The translations under genes were made by a program, and so were the position numbers. DNA of 64,000 nt, taken from contig JAENZP010000001.1 of NCBI GenBank assembly GCA_016841205.1, positions 539,207 to 603,206 of the forward strand, read 5' to 3'. Source of the stretch: Desulfoscipio geothermicus (lineage in GTDB: Bacteria; Bacillota; Desulfotomaculia; Desulfotomaculales; Desulfallaceae). The notes under the pieces were generated by a model. That model made no database searches, was not told the DNA's origin, and saw only the letters and a list, made by a program, of their open reading frames with translations. The stretch's first letter is position 1. The number at the start of each line of letters is the position of its first letter. Below are positions 33,115 through 42,747 of this stretch, piece by piece.

Positions 33115-34212
33115 TTAAGCCTGACTCGTTATGGTTCCCCCGCCCAGCAGGTAGTCATCTCGGTAAAATACCACTGCCTGGCCCGGTGCAATGGCCCGCT
33201 GGAACGCGGCAAAGTCTACTTGCACCCGGCCGCCCGGCAAGGGAGTGATAGTGGCGGGGGCAGGTGGGCTATTATAGCGGATTTTGGCCTGCACTTGCTC
33301 GGGGCCGGTAAGACCCGCGATAGATACAAAATTTAAGTCATCAGCCACCAGCGTGGTTCTATCCAGTGCCCTCTCCGGGCCTATTATCACAGCGTTGCGG
33401 GCGGGGTCTATATCCACCACGTATACCCGCTCACCCATGGCCAGCCCCAGGCCTCGCCGCTGGCCGATGGTATAAAAGGCAATGCCCTCATGCCTGCCCA
33501 CCTCCCGGCCCGTCAGGTCAAGAAAGGGACCTGGCTTGATGGAGCTGCCGTCCACATTTTCCCGCAAAAAGTTGCGGTAGTTATTGCCGGGCACAAAACA
33601 GATCTCCTGGCTCTCCGGCTTGGCAGCAACCTTTAGGCCTCGCTCGGCGGCCATGCGCCGCACCTCGTCCTTGGTATATTCACCCAGAGGCATTAGTGTG
33701 TGGGCTAACTGCTGCTGAGTCAGATTGTAAAGGAAATAGGTTTGATCCTTATGAGAGTCCCGGGCTTTTTTTAAAGAATAGCGGCCGGCGCCCTCCTCGT
33801 AGCTGATCCGGGCGTAATGACCGGTAGCCATGTATCCGGCGCCTAAGGCTAAAGCTTTACCCAGCAGCGCCTCAAACTTAATTTTGCGATTGCATACTAC
33901 GCATGGATTAGGAGTGCGACCAACCAAATATTCCCGGCAAAAGTTTTCCACCACCGATTGCCGGAAGAGGTCGTAAAAATTAAGCACGTAATAAGGTATT
34001 CCCAGTTTATTGGCCACAGACCGGGCATCTTCCACAGCAGCCAGTGAACAGCAGCCCACAAAGTCCCCGGCAACTTCGGTAATCCCCGGATCCCACACCT
34101 GCATGGTGACGCCAATGACTTCATAACCCTGCTCAATTAAAAGGGCGGCGGTGACAGAGCTGTCCACGCCGCCGCTCATGGCTACTACTACCATTTTTTT
34201 ATCGTTAGCCAA
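33115..34212 (-). CDS. mnmA: tRNA-specific 2-thiouridylase
   Basis: About 365 residues. PP-loop AMSGGVDSSVTAALL near the N-terminus activates tRNA with ATP. The catalytic pair is in NPCVVCNRKIKFE (first Cys about 104) and SQEICFV (second Cys about 216). The C-terminal half has YTIGQRRGLG and AVVFYRDDYLLGGG. It thiolates U34 of Lys, Glu and Gln tRNAs with sulfur from NifS. TTG 34212 is preferred because GCAGGTGG lies 5 bases upstream; ATG 34194 is the alternative. Last gene of the rrf2-nifS-nifU-mnmA unit. Confidence 0.93.
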   Translation of the reverse strand: MANDKKMVVVAMSGGVDSSVTAALLIEQGYEVIGVTMQVWDPGITEVAGDFVGCCSLAAVEDARSVANKLGIPYYVLNFYDLFRQSVVENFCREYLVGRTPNPCVVCNRKIKFEALLGKALALGAGYMATGHYARISYEEGAGRYSLKKARDSHKDQTYFLYNLTQQQLAHTLMPLGEYTKDEVRRMAAERGLKVAAKPESQEICFVPGNNYRNFLRENVDGSSIKPGPFLDLTGREVGRHEGIAFYTIGQRRGLGLAMGERVYVVDIDPARNAVIIGPERALDRTTLVADDLNFVSIAGLTGPEQVQAKIRYNSPPAPATITPLPGGRVQVDFAAFQRAIAPGQAVVFYRDDYLLGGGTITSQA

Positions 34213-34228
34213 GGTATCCACCTGCAAT

Positions 34229-34597
34229 TTATTTTTGTTTGTCTCGGTAATTTTCAATAGCGGCGTGCAGTGCGTCCGCCGCCAGGTTGGAACAATGCAT
34301 CTTCTGGGGAGGTAGACCGTCCAGGGCCTCGGCCACAGCTTGATTGCTCAGCCGCAGCGCCTCATTGATAGTCTTGCCTTTAGCCATTTCCGTAACCATG
34401 CTGCTGGTGGCAATGGCGGCCCCGCAGCCAAAAGTTTTAAATTTGATATCGGTGATCACATCATTATCAACCTTAAGGTATATTTTCATAATATCCCCGC
34501 AGGTAGGGTTACCAACCAGACCTACTCCATCGGCATCAGGAATTTCGCCCACGTTGCGCGGATTCTCAAAGTGATCCATAACCTTCTCGGTATACAT
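34229..34597 (-). CDS. nifU: Iron-sulfur cluster scaffold NifU/IscU
   Basis: 122 residues. The three cluster ligands C33 (NPTCGD), C58 (TFGCGAA) and C102 (KMHCS) are present with the conserved Asp at 35. The N-terminus YTEKVMDHFENPRNVG is diagnostic for the IscU-like domain, with no C-terminal NFU domain. ATG 34597 is chosen because GGGAGG lies 9 bases upstream. It takes sulfur from NifS (the gene upstream) and builds Fe-S clusters. Confidence 0.95.
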   Translation of the reverse strand: MYTEKVMDHFENPRNVGEIPDADGVGLVGNPTCGDIMKIYLKVDNDVITDIKFKTFGCGAAIATSSMVTEMAKGKTINEALRLSNQAVAEALDGLPPQKMHCSNLAADALHAAIENYRDKQK

Positions 34598-34762
34598 ACT
34601 CCGCATCCTCCCAAATATTTTTTACAGGCGGTATACCTTTATACCCCGCAAGCAGTAATCTTCGCAGGTATTAAATAGCATACCCCGCGCCATACCGCCC
34701 AGCTATGCCGCATAGACCAGTGGCGTGGCGTATTGTTTTAAAGAAGTGAAATGTAATTACTG

Positions 34763-35986
34763 CTATAGGTGGCAGGAACTGCTCACTTTGCAATCTGCAC
34801 AGCTGTCTTCAAAATCAAATTCATTTTCCGAATTCAGCGGCGACATGGCCCGCAGGCGCTCCACAATGGGCATCATATTTTCGATGAAATAATCAACATC
34901 CTCCTCAGTGTTATCCCGGCCCAGAGTAAGCCGAATGGATCCATGGGCCAGCTCATGGGGAATACCCATCGCCAATAGCACATGGGACGGTTCCAGTGAT
35001 CCCGAGGTGCAGGCCGACCCGCTGGAGGCGGCAATACCCTTCATATCCATGCTGAGCAGCATTGACTCGCCCTCGATAAACTCAAAGCAAAAACTGACAT
35101 GGTTGGGCAGACGCTTGGTAGGATGCCCGGTTAGCCGCACGTCGGGAATCTTGTCCATAACCTCCTTAATTAACTTGTCCCGCAAGCCGGTTAGGCGCAC
35201 AGCTTCCTCGGCCAATTCCTGTACGGCCAGTTCGCAGGCCCTGCCCAAAGCAGCAATTCCGGGCACATTCTCAGTGCCGGCCCGGCGCAGCCTTTCCTGG
35301 GCACCGCCATGGAACAGCGATTGTCTCCAACGAGTGCCTTTGCGGATATACAGCGCACCTATACCCTTGGGACCGTATATTTTATGACCACTAATAGTGA
35401 GCAAGTCTACGCCCAGTTCATCTACGTTAACTGGAATTTTGCCCATACTCTGCACCGCATCGGTATGGAACAGGATACCTTTGGCCCGGGCCAGCGCGGC
35501 CAGTTCTTTAATGGGCTGAACAGTGCCCACCTCATTGTTGGCGTGCATAATGGAGATTAAGATTGTTTTATCGGTAATCGCATTGGCCAGGTCCTCCACG
35601 CTAACCATGCCGAATTTGTCCACCGGCAAAATGGTAACTGTAAAGCCCTGCTTGCCCAGCGCTTTAACCGTATTTAATACAGCGTGGTGCTCCACGGCAG
35701 AGGTAATGACGTGGTTGCCGCGGTTTTGGTTAAGCATAGCCACACCGTGAATAGCCATATTATCTGCCTCGGTGCCGCCGCTGGTAAACACAATTTCCTC
35801 AGGCTTGGCGCCGATGGCATTAGCCACCTTTTCCCGGGCTTCATCCAGGGCACTGCGCCCCTGGCGCCCAAAATAATGCAGGCTTGAGGGATTACCAAAT
35901 TTTTCTGTTAGGCAATTCAGCATTTCCTCCACAACTTCCGGACGAACCGGCGTCGTAGCACTATGATCCATATAAACTCTGCGCAC
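34763..35986 (-). CDS. nifS: Cysteine desulfurase NifS/IscS
   Basis: About 407 residues starting at GTG 35986 after AAGGAGG. The N-terminal VYMDHSATTPVRPEVVEEM is the family hallmark, with HHAVLNT, the PLP lysine in SGHKIYGPKG (about residue 203) and the catalytic Cys in SSGSACTSGSLEPSHVL (about 325). It strips sulfur from cysteine for Fe-S assembly and tRNA thiolation. A D/E-F-rich stretch with two Cys at the C-terminus (DSCADCKVSSSCHL) is longer than usual and could hand on metal or sulfur. Confidence 0.95.
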   Translation of the reverse strand: MRRVYMDHSATTPVRPEVVEEMLNCLTEKFGNPSSLHYFGRQGRSALDEAREKVANAIGAKPEEIVFTSGGTEADNMAIHGVAMLNQNRGNHVITSAVEHHAVLNTVKALGKQGFTVTILPVDKFGMVSVEDLANAITDKTILISIMHANNEVGTVQPIKELAALARAKGILFHTDAVQSMGKIPVNVDELGVDLLTISGHKIYGPKGIGALYIRKGTRWRQSLFHGGAQERLRRAGTENVPGIAALGRACELAVQELAEEAVRLTGLRDKLIKEVMDKIPDVRLTGHPTKRLPNHVSFCFEFIEGESMLLSMDMKGIAASSGSACTSGSLEPSHVLLAMGIPHELAHGSIRLTLGRDNTEEDVDYFIENMMPIVERLRAMSPLNSENEFDFEDSCADCKVSSSCHL

Positions 35987-36025
35987 CGCTATATTCCTCC
36001 TTATGACCATATACCCTAGGTCTTG

Positions 36026-36463
36026 TCATACTTTTTTAGCAATAGAAAGATTTTCGGCATCACGCAACATATCAGCCAAGCTGATGGAATCCATCACCTC
36101 AGTCAGTTTATCCCGCACCCGGGTCCATACAAGCCTGGTAATACAGGATTCCGCCTGGTCACATTCCGCCGGTTCCACTTCGCTGACGCAATCCACCGGC
36201 GCAATAGGTCCTTCCATAGCCCTGATTATGTCGCCCACTGTTATGCTGCCCGGCTCCCTGGCTAATATATAACCACCCTGAGCCCCGCGCACGCTTCTTA
36301 CCAGACCGGCCTTGCGCAAAACGGCAATTAATTGTTCCAGGTAATTATCGGATATATTTTGACGCTCAGCCACTGTTTTCAGTGAGATGGGCCCGGAGCC
36401 ATAATGTTCCGCCAGGTCGAACATAGCCAATAACCCGTAATGCCCTCGTGTGGACAAGTGCAA
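36026..36463 (-). CDS. Rrf2-family Fe-S-sensing regulator (IscR-like)
   Basis: 145 residues. The winged HTH (about 1-70) contains ISLKTVAERQNISDNYLEQLI and SVRGAQGGYIL, as in IscR/CymR. Three cysteines (C92, C101, C107; C-x8-C-x5-C) stand where IscR binds its [2Fe-2S] cluster. It heads the nifS-nifU-mnmA unit, and two palindromic operators overlap and follow its own promoter, so it probably represses itself and the Fe-S genes when clusters are plentiful. CymR-type proteins lack these cysteines, which favours IscR. Confidence 0.9.
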   Translation of the reverse strand: MHLSTRGHYGLLAMFDLAEHYGSGPISLKTVAERQNISDNYLEQLIAVLRKAGLVRSVRGAQGGYILAREPGSITVGDIIRAMEGPIAPVDCVSEVEPAECDQAESCITRLVWTRVRDKLTEVMDSISLADMLRDAENLSIAKKV

Positions 36464-36477
36464 TTTCCCACCCCCGT

Positions 36478-36506
36478 TTAATTCGGACTATTTAACTCGG
36501 AATTAA
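36478..36506 (-). promoter_or_regulatory. Rrf2 operator 2 (downstream of the -10)
   Basis: A 29-base imperfect palindrome with TTAATTC-GGA...TCC-GAATTAA-type arms (10 of 12 arm positions match), placed between the predicted transcription start and the Rrf2 start codon. Confidence 0.65.
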
Positions 36507-36515
36507 TTCAAAAAT

Positions 36516-36544
36516 ATCTTAGCATTCCGCTCGGAATTTGTCAA
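36516..36544 (-). promoter_or_regulatory. Promoter of rrf2-nifS-nifU-mnmA with internal operator
   Basis: TTGACA, 17 bases, TAAGAT on the minus strand. The spacer is filled by the perfect palindrome ATTCCG-AG-CGGAAT (36524-36537), a typical position for repressor binding. Confidence 0.78.
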
Positions 36545-36565
36545 TAAGGGGTTTGACAGAAATGA

Positions 36566-37888
36566 TTAATGTTTATGCTTAATATCCTGCAGCCGCTGCC
36601 ACAAGGCCTTTTCCCGCTCCTGCTCCGATGGCCGGTAAAATTCAGCGTTCTGCATATTATCCGGCAGGTACTGCTGTTTTACCCAGTGCTTATCATAATT
36701 ATGCGAGTACAGGTAACCCTGCCCGTGCCCCAATGTTTTAGCTCCGCTGTAGCTGGTGTCCCGCAGGTGCATGGGCACCGGACCGGTTTTTTCCTGGCGG
36801 ACCGCCTGCAGTGCCGCATCAATACCCATACAGGCAGCATTGCTTTTAGGTGCCATAGCAATATACAGCGCGGCTTCGGCCAGGATGATCCGCGCTTCGG
36901 GCATACCAACCCGCTCTACCGCCTGGGCTGCCGCAGAGGCCACTACCAGCGCCTGGGGGTCGGCCAGGCCCACATCTTCTGCTGCGTGAATCATGATACG
37001 GCGGGCGATAAAGGCGGGGTCGTCACCAGCATATAACAGCCGGGCCAACCAGTATAAAGCCGCCTGGGGGTCTGATCCCCGCATGCTTTTAATAAACGCG
37101 GAGGTAACATCATAATGTTCATCCGCCCGGTCAAACTGGATAATCCTATTCTGGCAAACACCCTGCACAACTTCATTTGTTATCCGCCGCTGCCCGTCTT
37201 CGCCAGGCGGGGTAGTAAGAACGGCCATCTCCAGCACATTTAACGCGGCCCGGGCGTCACCGTTGGCAAAGCCGGCTATCTTTTGCAAAACCTCTCCGGG
37301 CAAATCCACCCGGTAGCTGCCCAACCCCCGCTCTTCATCCTTCAGTGCCCTAAGCACAATATTAACCAGCGCTTTCGTGGAAAGCGGTTCCAGCCGGTAC
37401 AGCAACGAGCGGGAAAGCAGCGGGCGATTCACCGCAAACATAGGATTTTCAGTAGTTGAACCAATCAGAATAACCGTGCCATCCTCCACAAAGGGCAGCA
37501 GCGCATCTTGCTGGGCCTTATTAAAACGGTGGATTTCGTCTATAAACAGCACGGTGCGCTTGCCATACAGAGCCAGGCGGTCTTTGGCCTGGTCCACTAT
37601 TTTGCGAATATCCGCCACCCCGGCCATGACAGCGTTTATTTTTTCAAAGTGCGCGCTGGTCATACCGGCGATAATGTGTGCCAGAGTGGTTTTACCGGTG
37701 CCCGGCGGCCCGAAAAATACCAGCGACTGCAAACCGTCATTGGTGATCAACTGCCTTAACGGCCGCCCATTGCCCACCAAACTGTTTTGTTCCTCAAATT
37801 CTTCCAGCGTGCAGGGCCGCATGCGCACGGCCAGCGGCGCCGAGCGGCTCATTTGGCGGCGCGCGGCTTGTTGGAACATATCTTCCAT
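36566..37888 (-). CDS. rarA: Replication-associated recombination protein A (RarA/MgsA AAA+ ATPase)
   Basis: 440 residues. The AAA+ core has PLAVRMRPCTLEEFEEQ, Walker A FFGPPGTGKTTLA (about 58-66), Walker B TVLFIDEIHRFNK, sensor 1 STTENPMFAV, and the tetramerisation and C-terminal lid (NRIIQFDRADEHYDVTSAFIKSMRGSDP). It acts at stalled replication forks. Start ATG 37888. Located between the Rrf2 unit and trxA. Confidence 0.95.
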   Translation of the reverse strand: MEDMFQQAARRQMSRSAPLAVRMRPCTLEEFEEQNSLVGNGRPLRQLITNDGLQSLVFFGPPGTGKTTLAHIIAGMTSAHFEKINAVMAGVADIRKIVDQAKDRLALYGKRTVLFIDEIHRFNKAQQDALLPFVEDGTVILIGSTTENPMFAVNRPLLSRSLLYRLEPLSTKALVNIVLRALKDEERGLGSYRVDLPGEVLQKIAGFANGDARAALNVLEMAVLTTPPGEDGQRRITNEVVQGVCQNRIIQFDRADEHYDVTSAFIKSMRGSDPQAALYWLARLLYAGDDPAFIARRIMIHAAEDVGLADPQALVVASAAAQAVERVGMPEARIILAEAALYIAMAPKSNAACMGIDAALQAVRQEKTGPVPMHLRDTSYSGAKTLGHGQGYLYSHNYDKHWVKQQYLPDNMQNAEFYRPSEQEREKALWQRLQDIKHKH

Positions 37889-37903
37889 AATGATATCACC
37901 CCA

Positions 37904-37936
37904 TTAAAAAAGCCAGGAACATCCCCGTCCCTGGCT
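37904..37936 (-). terminator. Intrinsic terminator after trxA
   Basis: AGCCAGG / CCTGGCT arms with flanking AC/GT pairs, then TTTTTTA on the minus strand, between trxA and rarA. Confidence 0.88.
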
Positions 37937-37951
37937 CGTTCGGTTATCTAG

Positions 37952-38281
37952 TTATATATGCTTGTCAAGTATATTCTTCAACTCTTTTTTGCTCCGGAAG
38001 CCGACAATCCTTTCCGCTTCGCTGCCGTCCTTGAAAACAATTAATGTGGGTATACTCGCTACGCTGTAACTGGCTGTAATGGAACTGTTTTCATCAACAT
38101 TCAGCTTGGCCACCTGCACCTTGCCCTCGTATTCCGCCGCTACTTCTTCAACTACAGGAGCAATCATCTTGCATGGCCCGCACCACTCGGCCCAAAAATC
38201 TACCAGCACGGGTGTTTTGGCATTATTAACAAAGTCGCTAAAATTAGCTTCCTCTAACATGCTAATTTTTTCACTGGCCAT
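37952..38281 (-). CDS. trxA: Thioredoxin
   Basis: 109 residues with the standard fold: VLVDFWAEWCGPCKMIAPVVEE (active-site Cys at 34 and 37), KLNVDENSSITASYSVASIPTLIVFKDG (the cis-Pro) and an SKKELKNILDKHI C-terminus. ATG 38281 is chosen since AAAGGAG lies 8 bases upstream; earlier ATGs touch it. A strong promoter lies at 38375-38403 and a terminator follows, so the gene is monocistronic. Confidence 0.95.
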   Translation of the reverse strand: MASEKISMLEEANFSDFVNNAKTPVLVDFWAEWCGPCKMIAPVVEEVAAEYEGKVQVAKLNVDENSSITASYSVASIPTLIVFKDGSEAERIVGFRSKKELKNILDKHI

Positions 38282-38374
38282 TGGCATCTCTCCTTTAACT
38301 TTAATCATGAACCTTAAGCGGTAGTATGTAAATCTTTACTTTATCTATGCATATGCAGCATGTCCATATAAATT

Positions 38375-38403
38375 ATAATATCTGCCCGGTGAAAAAATGT
38401 CAA
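38375..38403 (-). promoter_or_regulatory. Promoter of trxA
   Basis: TTGACA, 17 bases, TATTAT on the minus strand; its -35 overlaps the stop of tcdA. Confidence 0.8.
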
Positions 38404-39110
38404 TTCATGTGCAAAGCATTCAAAGCAAGTAATTTGTCAATGACAAAAGCTGCCATGATCAATCCCGCCACCGGGGGTACAAAAGCAATACTGCCGTGAG
38501 TAGTTCCTGCAGCTGGGCTGACAGGCCGGGCGGTTGAATATACTACTGGTACATCGGCTGTAATTCCGGCAACCCGTAATTTTTTACGCATCACCCGGGC
38601 CAGCGGGCAAACCGAGGTTTTCCATATACTAGCGATCTTAAACGAGGTAGGATCAAATTTATTTCCGGCCCCCATGGCGGAGATCACCGGCAAACTGCGC
38701 CTGACACACCCGGCAATTAAGGCCGCCTTATTATCCACCTCGTCAATAGCGTCCACTACAAAGTCCAGGTCCTGGTTATCCAAAAAGGCAGAGGCCTGGT
38801 CCGGGGTGAATTTTTGCTGCCTGGTCTGCAACCGTAAAGCAGGATTGATTTGGCGCAGGCGTTCTTCCATGACCTGTGTTTTAGGCCGGCCCACCACGCC
38901 GGAAAGTGCGTGCAGCTGACGATTGATATTGGTAATATCTATATTATCATAATCCACCAGTAAAATAGCCCCCACCCCAGAGCGGGCCAGCGCCTCTGCT
39001 GTAAAAGAACCCACCCCGCCAAGGCCAAAAACAGCCACCTTACAGGCAGCCAATCTTTCCAGGCCCGCGCTGCCGATTAGCAGCGCCGTCCTGGCAAATC
39101 TATCCGGCAT
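38400..39110 (-). CDS. tcdA: tRNA threonylcarbamoyladenosine dehydratase (TcdA/CsdL, ThiF/E1-like)
   Basis: 236 residues with the E1-like fold. The nucleotide loop is VAVFGLGGVGSFTAEALARSG, then LVDYDNIDITNINRQLHA, VVDAIDEVDNKAALI and SAMGAGNKFDP, a pattern specific to TcdA. It uses ATP to cyclise t6A37 in tRNA to ct6A. Like B. subtilis yrvM, it lies directly after aspS and the 6S RNA gene. AAAGAGGTG precedes its ATG. Confidence 0.93.
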   Translation of the reverse strand: MPDRFARTALLIGSAGLERLAACKVAVFGLGGVGSFTAEALARSGVGAILLVDYDNIDITNINRQLHALSGVVGRPKTQVMEERLRQINPALRLQTRQQKFTPDQASAFLDNQDLDFVVDAIDEVDNKAALIAGCVRRSLPVISAMGAGNKFDPTSFKIASIWKTSVCPLARVMRKKLRVAGITADVPVVYSTARPVSPAAGTTHGSIAFVPPVAGLIMAAFVIDKLLALNALHMN

Positions 39111-39173
39111 TTTGATACACCTCTTTACTGCTCACTTAGCACTGGTCCAAAGTTACTATTGCAATAATACAAA

Positions 39174-39217
39174 GTTTCCAGACGTCAATTGCTGTGCAGC
39201 AACTGTCCGCTGGAAAC
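39174..39217 (-). terminator. Hairpin after 6S RNA
   Basis: GTTTCCAG / CTGGAAAC outer arms and an inner TTGCTG/CAGCAA hairpin, followed by TTTGTATTATT on the minus strand. Confidence 0.65.
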
Positions 39218-39234
39218 CGAATAATAAATCTTAT

Positions 39235-39412
39235 AACCCCGTGGTGCCGACAATCCCCCAAGTTTTACTGAACCTGTTCTCACACAGGTGGGTGCCCTCC
39301 TGCATGTTTCGCGTTTCCTCAATGAAGAGTCTAACAATCCACATCCAGAGACTTAGCTCCCTTTACTTAAGTGTTGGCTCACAACCTCAGAAGATCTCGC
39401 ACACCACAGGGT
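39235..39412 (-). ncRNA. ssrS: 6S RNA (regulator of RNA polymerase)
   Basis: The 382-base gap between aspS and tcdA matches the place of 6S-1 RNA (bsrA) in B. subtilis. On the minus strand a closing stem pairs CCCUGUGGUG (39411-39402) with CACCACGGGG (39246-39237), one G-U pair. Between them lie GAGCCAACACUUAAGU, a G/A-rich central bulge region, and a GGCACCCACCUGUGUGAGAACAGG hairpin arm on the 3' side. The total of about 177 bases fits 6S RNA, which mimics an open promoter and binds the sigma-A holoenzyme. A terminator-like hairpin follows. The exact ends are uncertain. Confidence 0.82.
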
Positions 39413-39492
39413 ATATTAATAAAATCCATGTCAACTGTATGGTAACATAATGTACAGCTTTATGGCAAGTGAAACACCTATTCCTAGCAAGG

Positions 39493-41292
39493 CTATTTTT
39501 GCTCAGCTGTTTTTTTAACTGTACTTTTAACATGCAGTTCCCTGAGCTGGCGCTCATCCACTGTGCCCGGAGCCATGGTCATTAAATCGGTAGCACTTTG
39601 AGTCTTGGGGAACGGTATGACGTCACGGATCGTCTTTTTGCCGGTCAACAGCATAATCAGCCGGTCAAACCCGAAAGCAATGCCCCCGTGCGGCGGTGTA
39701 CCGTATTCAAAGGCCTCCAGCATGTAGAAAAATTTCTCGTGGGCCTCTTCCTTGGTAAGACCGATGGCATCAAACATTAGTTCCTGCACATCCCGGCGGT
39801 GGATCCTAATACTGCCGCCTCCAATTTCAATGCCGTTTAATACTATGTCATAGGCCCGCGCCCGCACCCGTCCCGGATCGCTTTGCAATAAGGGCAGGTC
39901 TTCCTCCCGCGGCGAGGTGAACGGGTGATGCATGGCCACCCAACGTTTCTCTTCATCATCATATTCCAATAGGGGGAAATCAGTGACCCACAGGAAGTTA
40001 AACTTATCCCGGGGGATTATATCCAGCCGCTCGGCTAAGTGCACGCGGAGCGCCCCTAGAGAGGCCGCCACCACATCCGGTTGATCAGCTACAAACAGCA
40101 GCAGATCACCTTCATGGGCGTTGAAACGATCTAAAATAGTTGCAATTTCTCGGTCATTGAAGAATTTAGTGATGGGGGACTTTACGCCGTCAGCGGTGAC
40201 GATAAAATAAGCCAAACCGCGCGCCCGGTAAATAGCCGCAAACTTGGTAAGATCATCAATATCCTTGCGGCTGTACCCGCCGCAACCGGTGGCGTTAATG
40301 CCGCGAACCTGCCCGCCTCCTTCTGCCGCCGAGGTAAACACCTTGAAGCCACAGCCCAGGGCTATATCGGTGATATCCACTAATTCCATGCCAAACCGGG
40401 TGTCGGGCTTGTCTGAGCCGAAGCGGTCCATGGCTTCCTGGTAAGTCAGGCGCGGCAGCGGTGTAACCACCTCAAGTCCCACCATTTCCCGGCATAGCCT
40501 GGCCACCATTTCTTCCATCAGTAAAAGTACATCTTCAACATCCACAAAGGACAATTCCATGTCTATCTGAGTGAACTCAGGCTGCCGGTCGGCCCGCAAA
40601 TCCTCATCCCTGAAGCAGCGTACAATTTGGAAGTACCGGTCCATGCCCGATACCATTAAAAGTTGTTTAAACTGTTGGGGGGATTGGGGCAAGGCATAAA
40701 AACGGCCCGGGTTCAAGCGGCTGGGCACTAAAAAGTCCCTGGCCCCCTCGGGGGTACTGCGAGTTAGCATGGGCGTTTCTATTTCCCAAAAACCGTGCTC
40801 ATCCAGGAAATCGCGCGCTGCTTTGGCGGCACGGTGGCGCATAAGCATGGCCTGCTGCATTTCCGGTCGGCGCAGGTCCAGGTAGCGGTAGCGCAGACGC
40901 AGGTTTTCGTCCACTTCCACCTCGTCCTCAATGTAAAAGGGTGGCGTTTTAGCCTGGCTTAATACGCGCAACTCATCGACCAGCACTTCAATTTCCCCGG
41001 TGACCAAGTTTGGGTTGGCCGTCCCCTCAGGCCTTATCGATACCCGGCCGGTAACCGCCAGCACATATTCACTGCGCACCCCCCCGGCCTTGGCAAAGGA
41101 CGCATTGTTAATATCGGGACTAAATACCACCTGCACCAGCCCGGTGCGATCGCGCAAATCAACAAAAATTAGACCACCGTGGTCACGACGGGTATTTACC
41201 CAACCCATTAGAGTAACCGCCCGGCCATTATCAGCGGCGGTCAACTCCCCGCAATAATGACTGCGTTTCATCCCCTGCATAGATTCTGACAT
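39493..41292 (-). CDS. aspS: Aspartyl-tRNA synthetase (class II, bacterial type)
   Basis: About 599 residues: an OB-fold anticodon domain ([31 protein letters not shown]), class II motif 2 ([18 protein letters not shown]), the GAD insertion domain (about 290-420) and motif 3 ([13 protein letters not shown]). Start ATG 41292 follows GGGAGG. It may be non-discriminating (Asp/Asn), which sequence alone cannot settle. It is downstream of hisS and likely shares its transcript. Confidence 0.96.
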   Translation of the reverse strand: MSESMQGMKRSHYCGELTAADNGRAVTLMGWVNTRRDHGGLIFVDLRDRTGLVQVVFSPDINNASFAKAGGVRSEYVLAVTGRVSIRPEGTANPNLVTGEIEVLVDELRVLSQAKTPPFYIEDEVEVDENLRLRYRYLDLRRPEMQQAMLMRHRAAKAARDFLDEHGFWEIETPMLTRSTPEGARDFLVPSRLNPGRFYALPQSPQQFKQLLMVSGMDRYFQIVRCFRDEDLRADRQPEFTQIDMELSFVDVEDVLLLMEEMVARLCREMVGLEVVTPLPRLTYQEAMDRFGSDKPDTRFGMELVDITDIALGCGFKVFTSAAEGGGQVRGINATGCGGYSRKDIDDLTKFAAIYRARGLAYFIVTADGVKSPITKFFNDREIATILDRFNAHEGDLLLFVADQPDVVAASLGALRVHLAERLDIIPRDKFNFLWVTDFPLLEYDDEEKRWVAMHHPFTSPREEDLPLLQSDPGRVRARAYDIVLNGIEIGGGSIRIHRRDVQELMFDAIGLTKEEAHEKFFYMLEAFEYGTPPHGGIAFGFDRLIMLLTGKKTIRDVIPFPKTQSATDLMTMAPGTVDERQLRELHVKSTVKKTAEQK

Positions 41293-41387
41293 AAGCAATA
41301 ACCTCCCTGCCATTATACCGGTGGCTTTTTACCTGTCTGATTGTTTTTTAACGCCACCGGCAATTATGTCTTAGTAATTAAAGTGGC

Positions 41388-42644
41388 CTAATTATCTTTT
41401 AAGGTACGGATAACTTCACCGGCGGGAATTTCACGCTGTCCGCCCGCATCCATATCCCGCAGCATAACGCTGCCTCTCTGCAGCTCGTCCTCACCAATAA
41501 TCACAGCATAACGCACACCTAGCTTACCGGCGTATTTCATCTGGGCTTTAATACTGCGCCCCTGATAATCCATGTCAGCGGCAATCCCGACAGCCCGTAA
41601 CCGGGCAAGCAGCGAGAAACTTTCCCGGACCGCCCGGTCCCCGACCGCTACCAAGAATACCACGGGACCGGCCTGAATGTTCGGTAGTTTGCCCCGTTTT
41701 TCCAGGGTCAGCAAAATCCTTTCCAGACCCAAGGCAAAACCGATCCCCGGGGTGGGCGGCCCGCCGCAGGCTTCAATTAAGCCATTATAGCGCCCGCCCC
41801 CGCCAACGGAACTCTGGGCACCAATATCGGGGGACATTATTTCAAAGGCGGTATGGGTATAATAATCCAGACCACGTACCAACTGCTTGTCCAGCACATA
41901 GGGTATACCCAGATCCTGCATATACTGCTGCACTTGCTCAAAATGAGCCCGGCATTCCGAGCACAAGCAGTCCGCCGTAGTAGGTGCCTCCAAAGCCAGC
42001 TCGGTACAACGGGTTGATTTGCAATCCAGTATTCGCAAAGGATTTCTGTCATACCTGCTTTGACAGTTGGGACATAATTCACCAAGCACGGGCTGGAAAA
42101 ATTGCTGCAGCTTTTCCCGCACTGCGGTACGGCAGGTGGGACAGCCCAAACTGTTAATGTGCAGTTCCAGGTCATTTAGCCCCAGCCGGCCGTAAAAATC
42201 CATGGCCAGAGCCATTACCTCTGCGTCCACTGCAGGCTGCTGCGCCCCAAACACCTCTACCCCGAACTGGTGAAACTGCCGGTAACGCCCGGCCTGAGGA
42301 CGATCATACCTGAACATGGGCCCTATGTAATAGGCTTTCACGGGCTGCGGTCCGGCGTATAGTTTATTCTCCAGGTAAGCACGTACCACGGAGGCCGTTC
42401 CCTCGGGGCGCAGGGTGATACTCCGCTCGCCCCGGTCTTGGAAGGTGTACATTTCTTTTTCTACTATATCGGTGCTTTCCCCCACCCCACGCACAAACAG
42501 TTCCGTATGCTCAAAAATAGGGGTGCGGATTTCCCGGTAACCGTACTCCCGACATACCCGGGCCGCCATATTCTCTATGTACTGCCAATTATCAACCTGG
42601 CCCGGAAGAATATCCGCAGTCCCCCGTGGCCGTGTAGTCAGCAT
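41388..42644 (-). CDS. hisS: Histidyl-tRNA synthetase
   Basis: 418 residues from ATG 42644 (AAGGAGG 11 bases upstream); a longer frame to 42776 would run through the promoter and leader. Motif 1 is [21 protein letters not shown], motif 2 is [13 protein letters not shown] and [18 protein letters not shown], and the His-specific motifs are [14 protein letters not shown] and GGGGRYNGL. Four Cys in CPTCRTA and CPNCQSRYD suggest a zinc site in the insertion, seen in some bacteria. Forms the hisS-aspS unit. Confidence 0.95.
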   Translation of the reverse strand: MLTTRPRGTADILPGQVDNWQYIENMAARVCREYGYREIRTPIFEHTELFVRGVGESTDIVEKEMYTFQDRGERSITLRPEGTASVVRAYLENKLYAGPQPVKAYYIGPMFRYDRPQAGRYRQFHQFGVEVFGAQQPAVDAEVMALAMDFYGRLGLNDLELHINSLGCPTCRTAVREKLQQFFQPVLGELCPNCQSRYDRNPLRILDCKSTRCTELALEAPTTADCLCSECRAHFEQVQQYMQDLGIPYVLDKQLVRGLDYYTHTAFEIMSPDIGAQSSVGGGGRYNGLIEACGGPPTPGIGFALGLERILLTLEKRGKLPNIQAGPVVFLVAVGDRAVRESFSLLARLRAVGIAADMDYQGRSIKAQMKYAGKLGVRYAVIIGEDELQRGSVMLRDMDAGGQREIPAGEVIRTLKDN

Positions 42645-42673
42645 GTTTATAAATGCCTCCTTCAAATTATTAC

Positions 42674-42711
42674 AACAGAAAACTCCCGCAACCGGTAAAC
42701 GGAAACGGGAG
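42674..42711 (-). terminator. Attenuator-like terminator in the hisS leader
   Basis: CTCCCG/CGGGAG arms (42711-42706 with 42688-42683) with TTTCCG/CCGGTT-type inner pairing, followed by TTTTCTGTT on the minus strand. It lies between the hisS promoter and its start codon. No T-box sequence is visible. Confidence 0.55.
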
Positions 42712-42747
42712 GGGTTAGCAGTGGTCCGCTGTACATACCTGAATCCA

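Noticed and set aside
39112..39450. 112-aa plus-strand ORF in the aspS-tcdA gap
   Set aside because: The same bases form the 6S RNA stems on the minus strand; no Shine-Dalgarno or motif.
42712..42740. T-box before hisS
   Set aside because: A T-box-like string occurs only on the plus strand (agcagtggtccgctg); the leader strand lacks the GGGTGGNACCGCG element.
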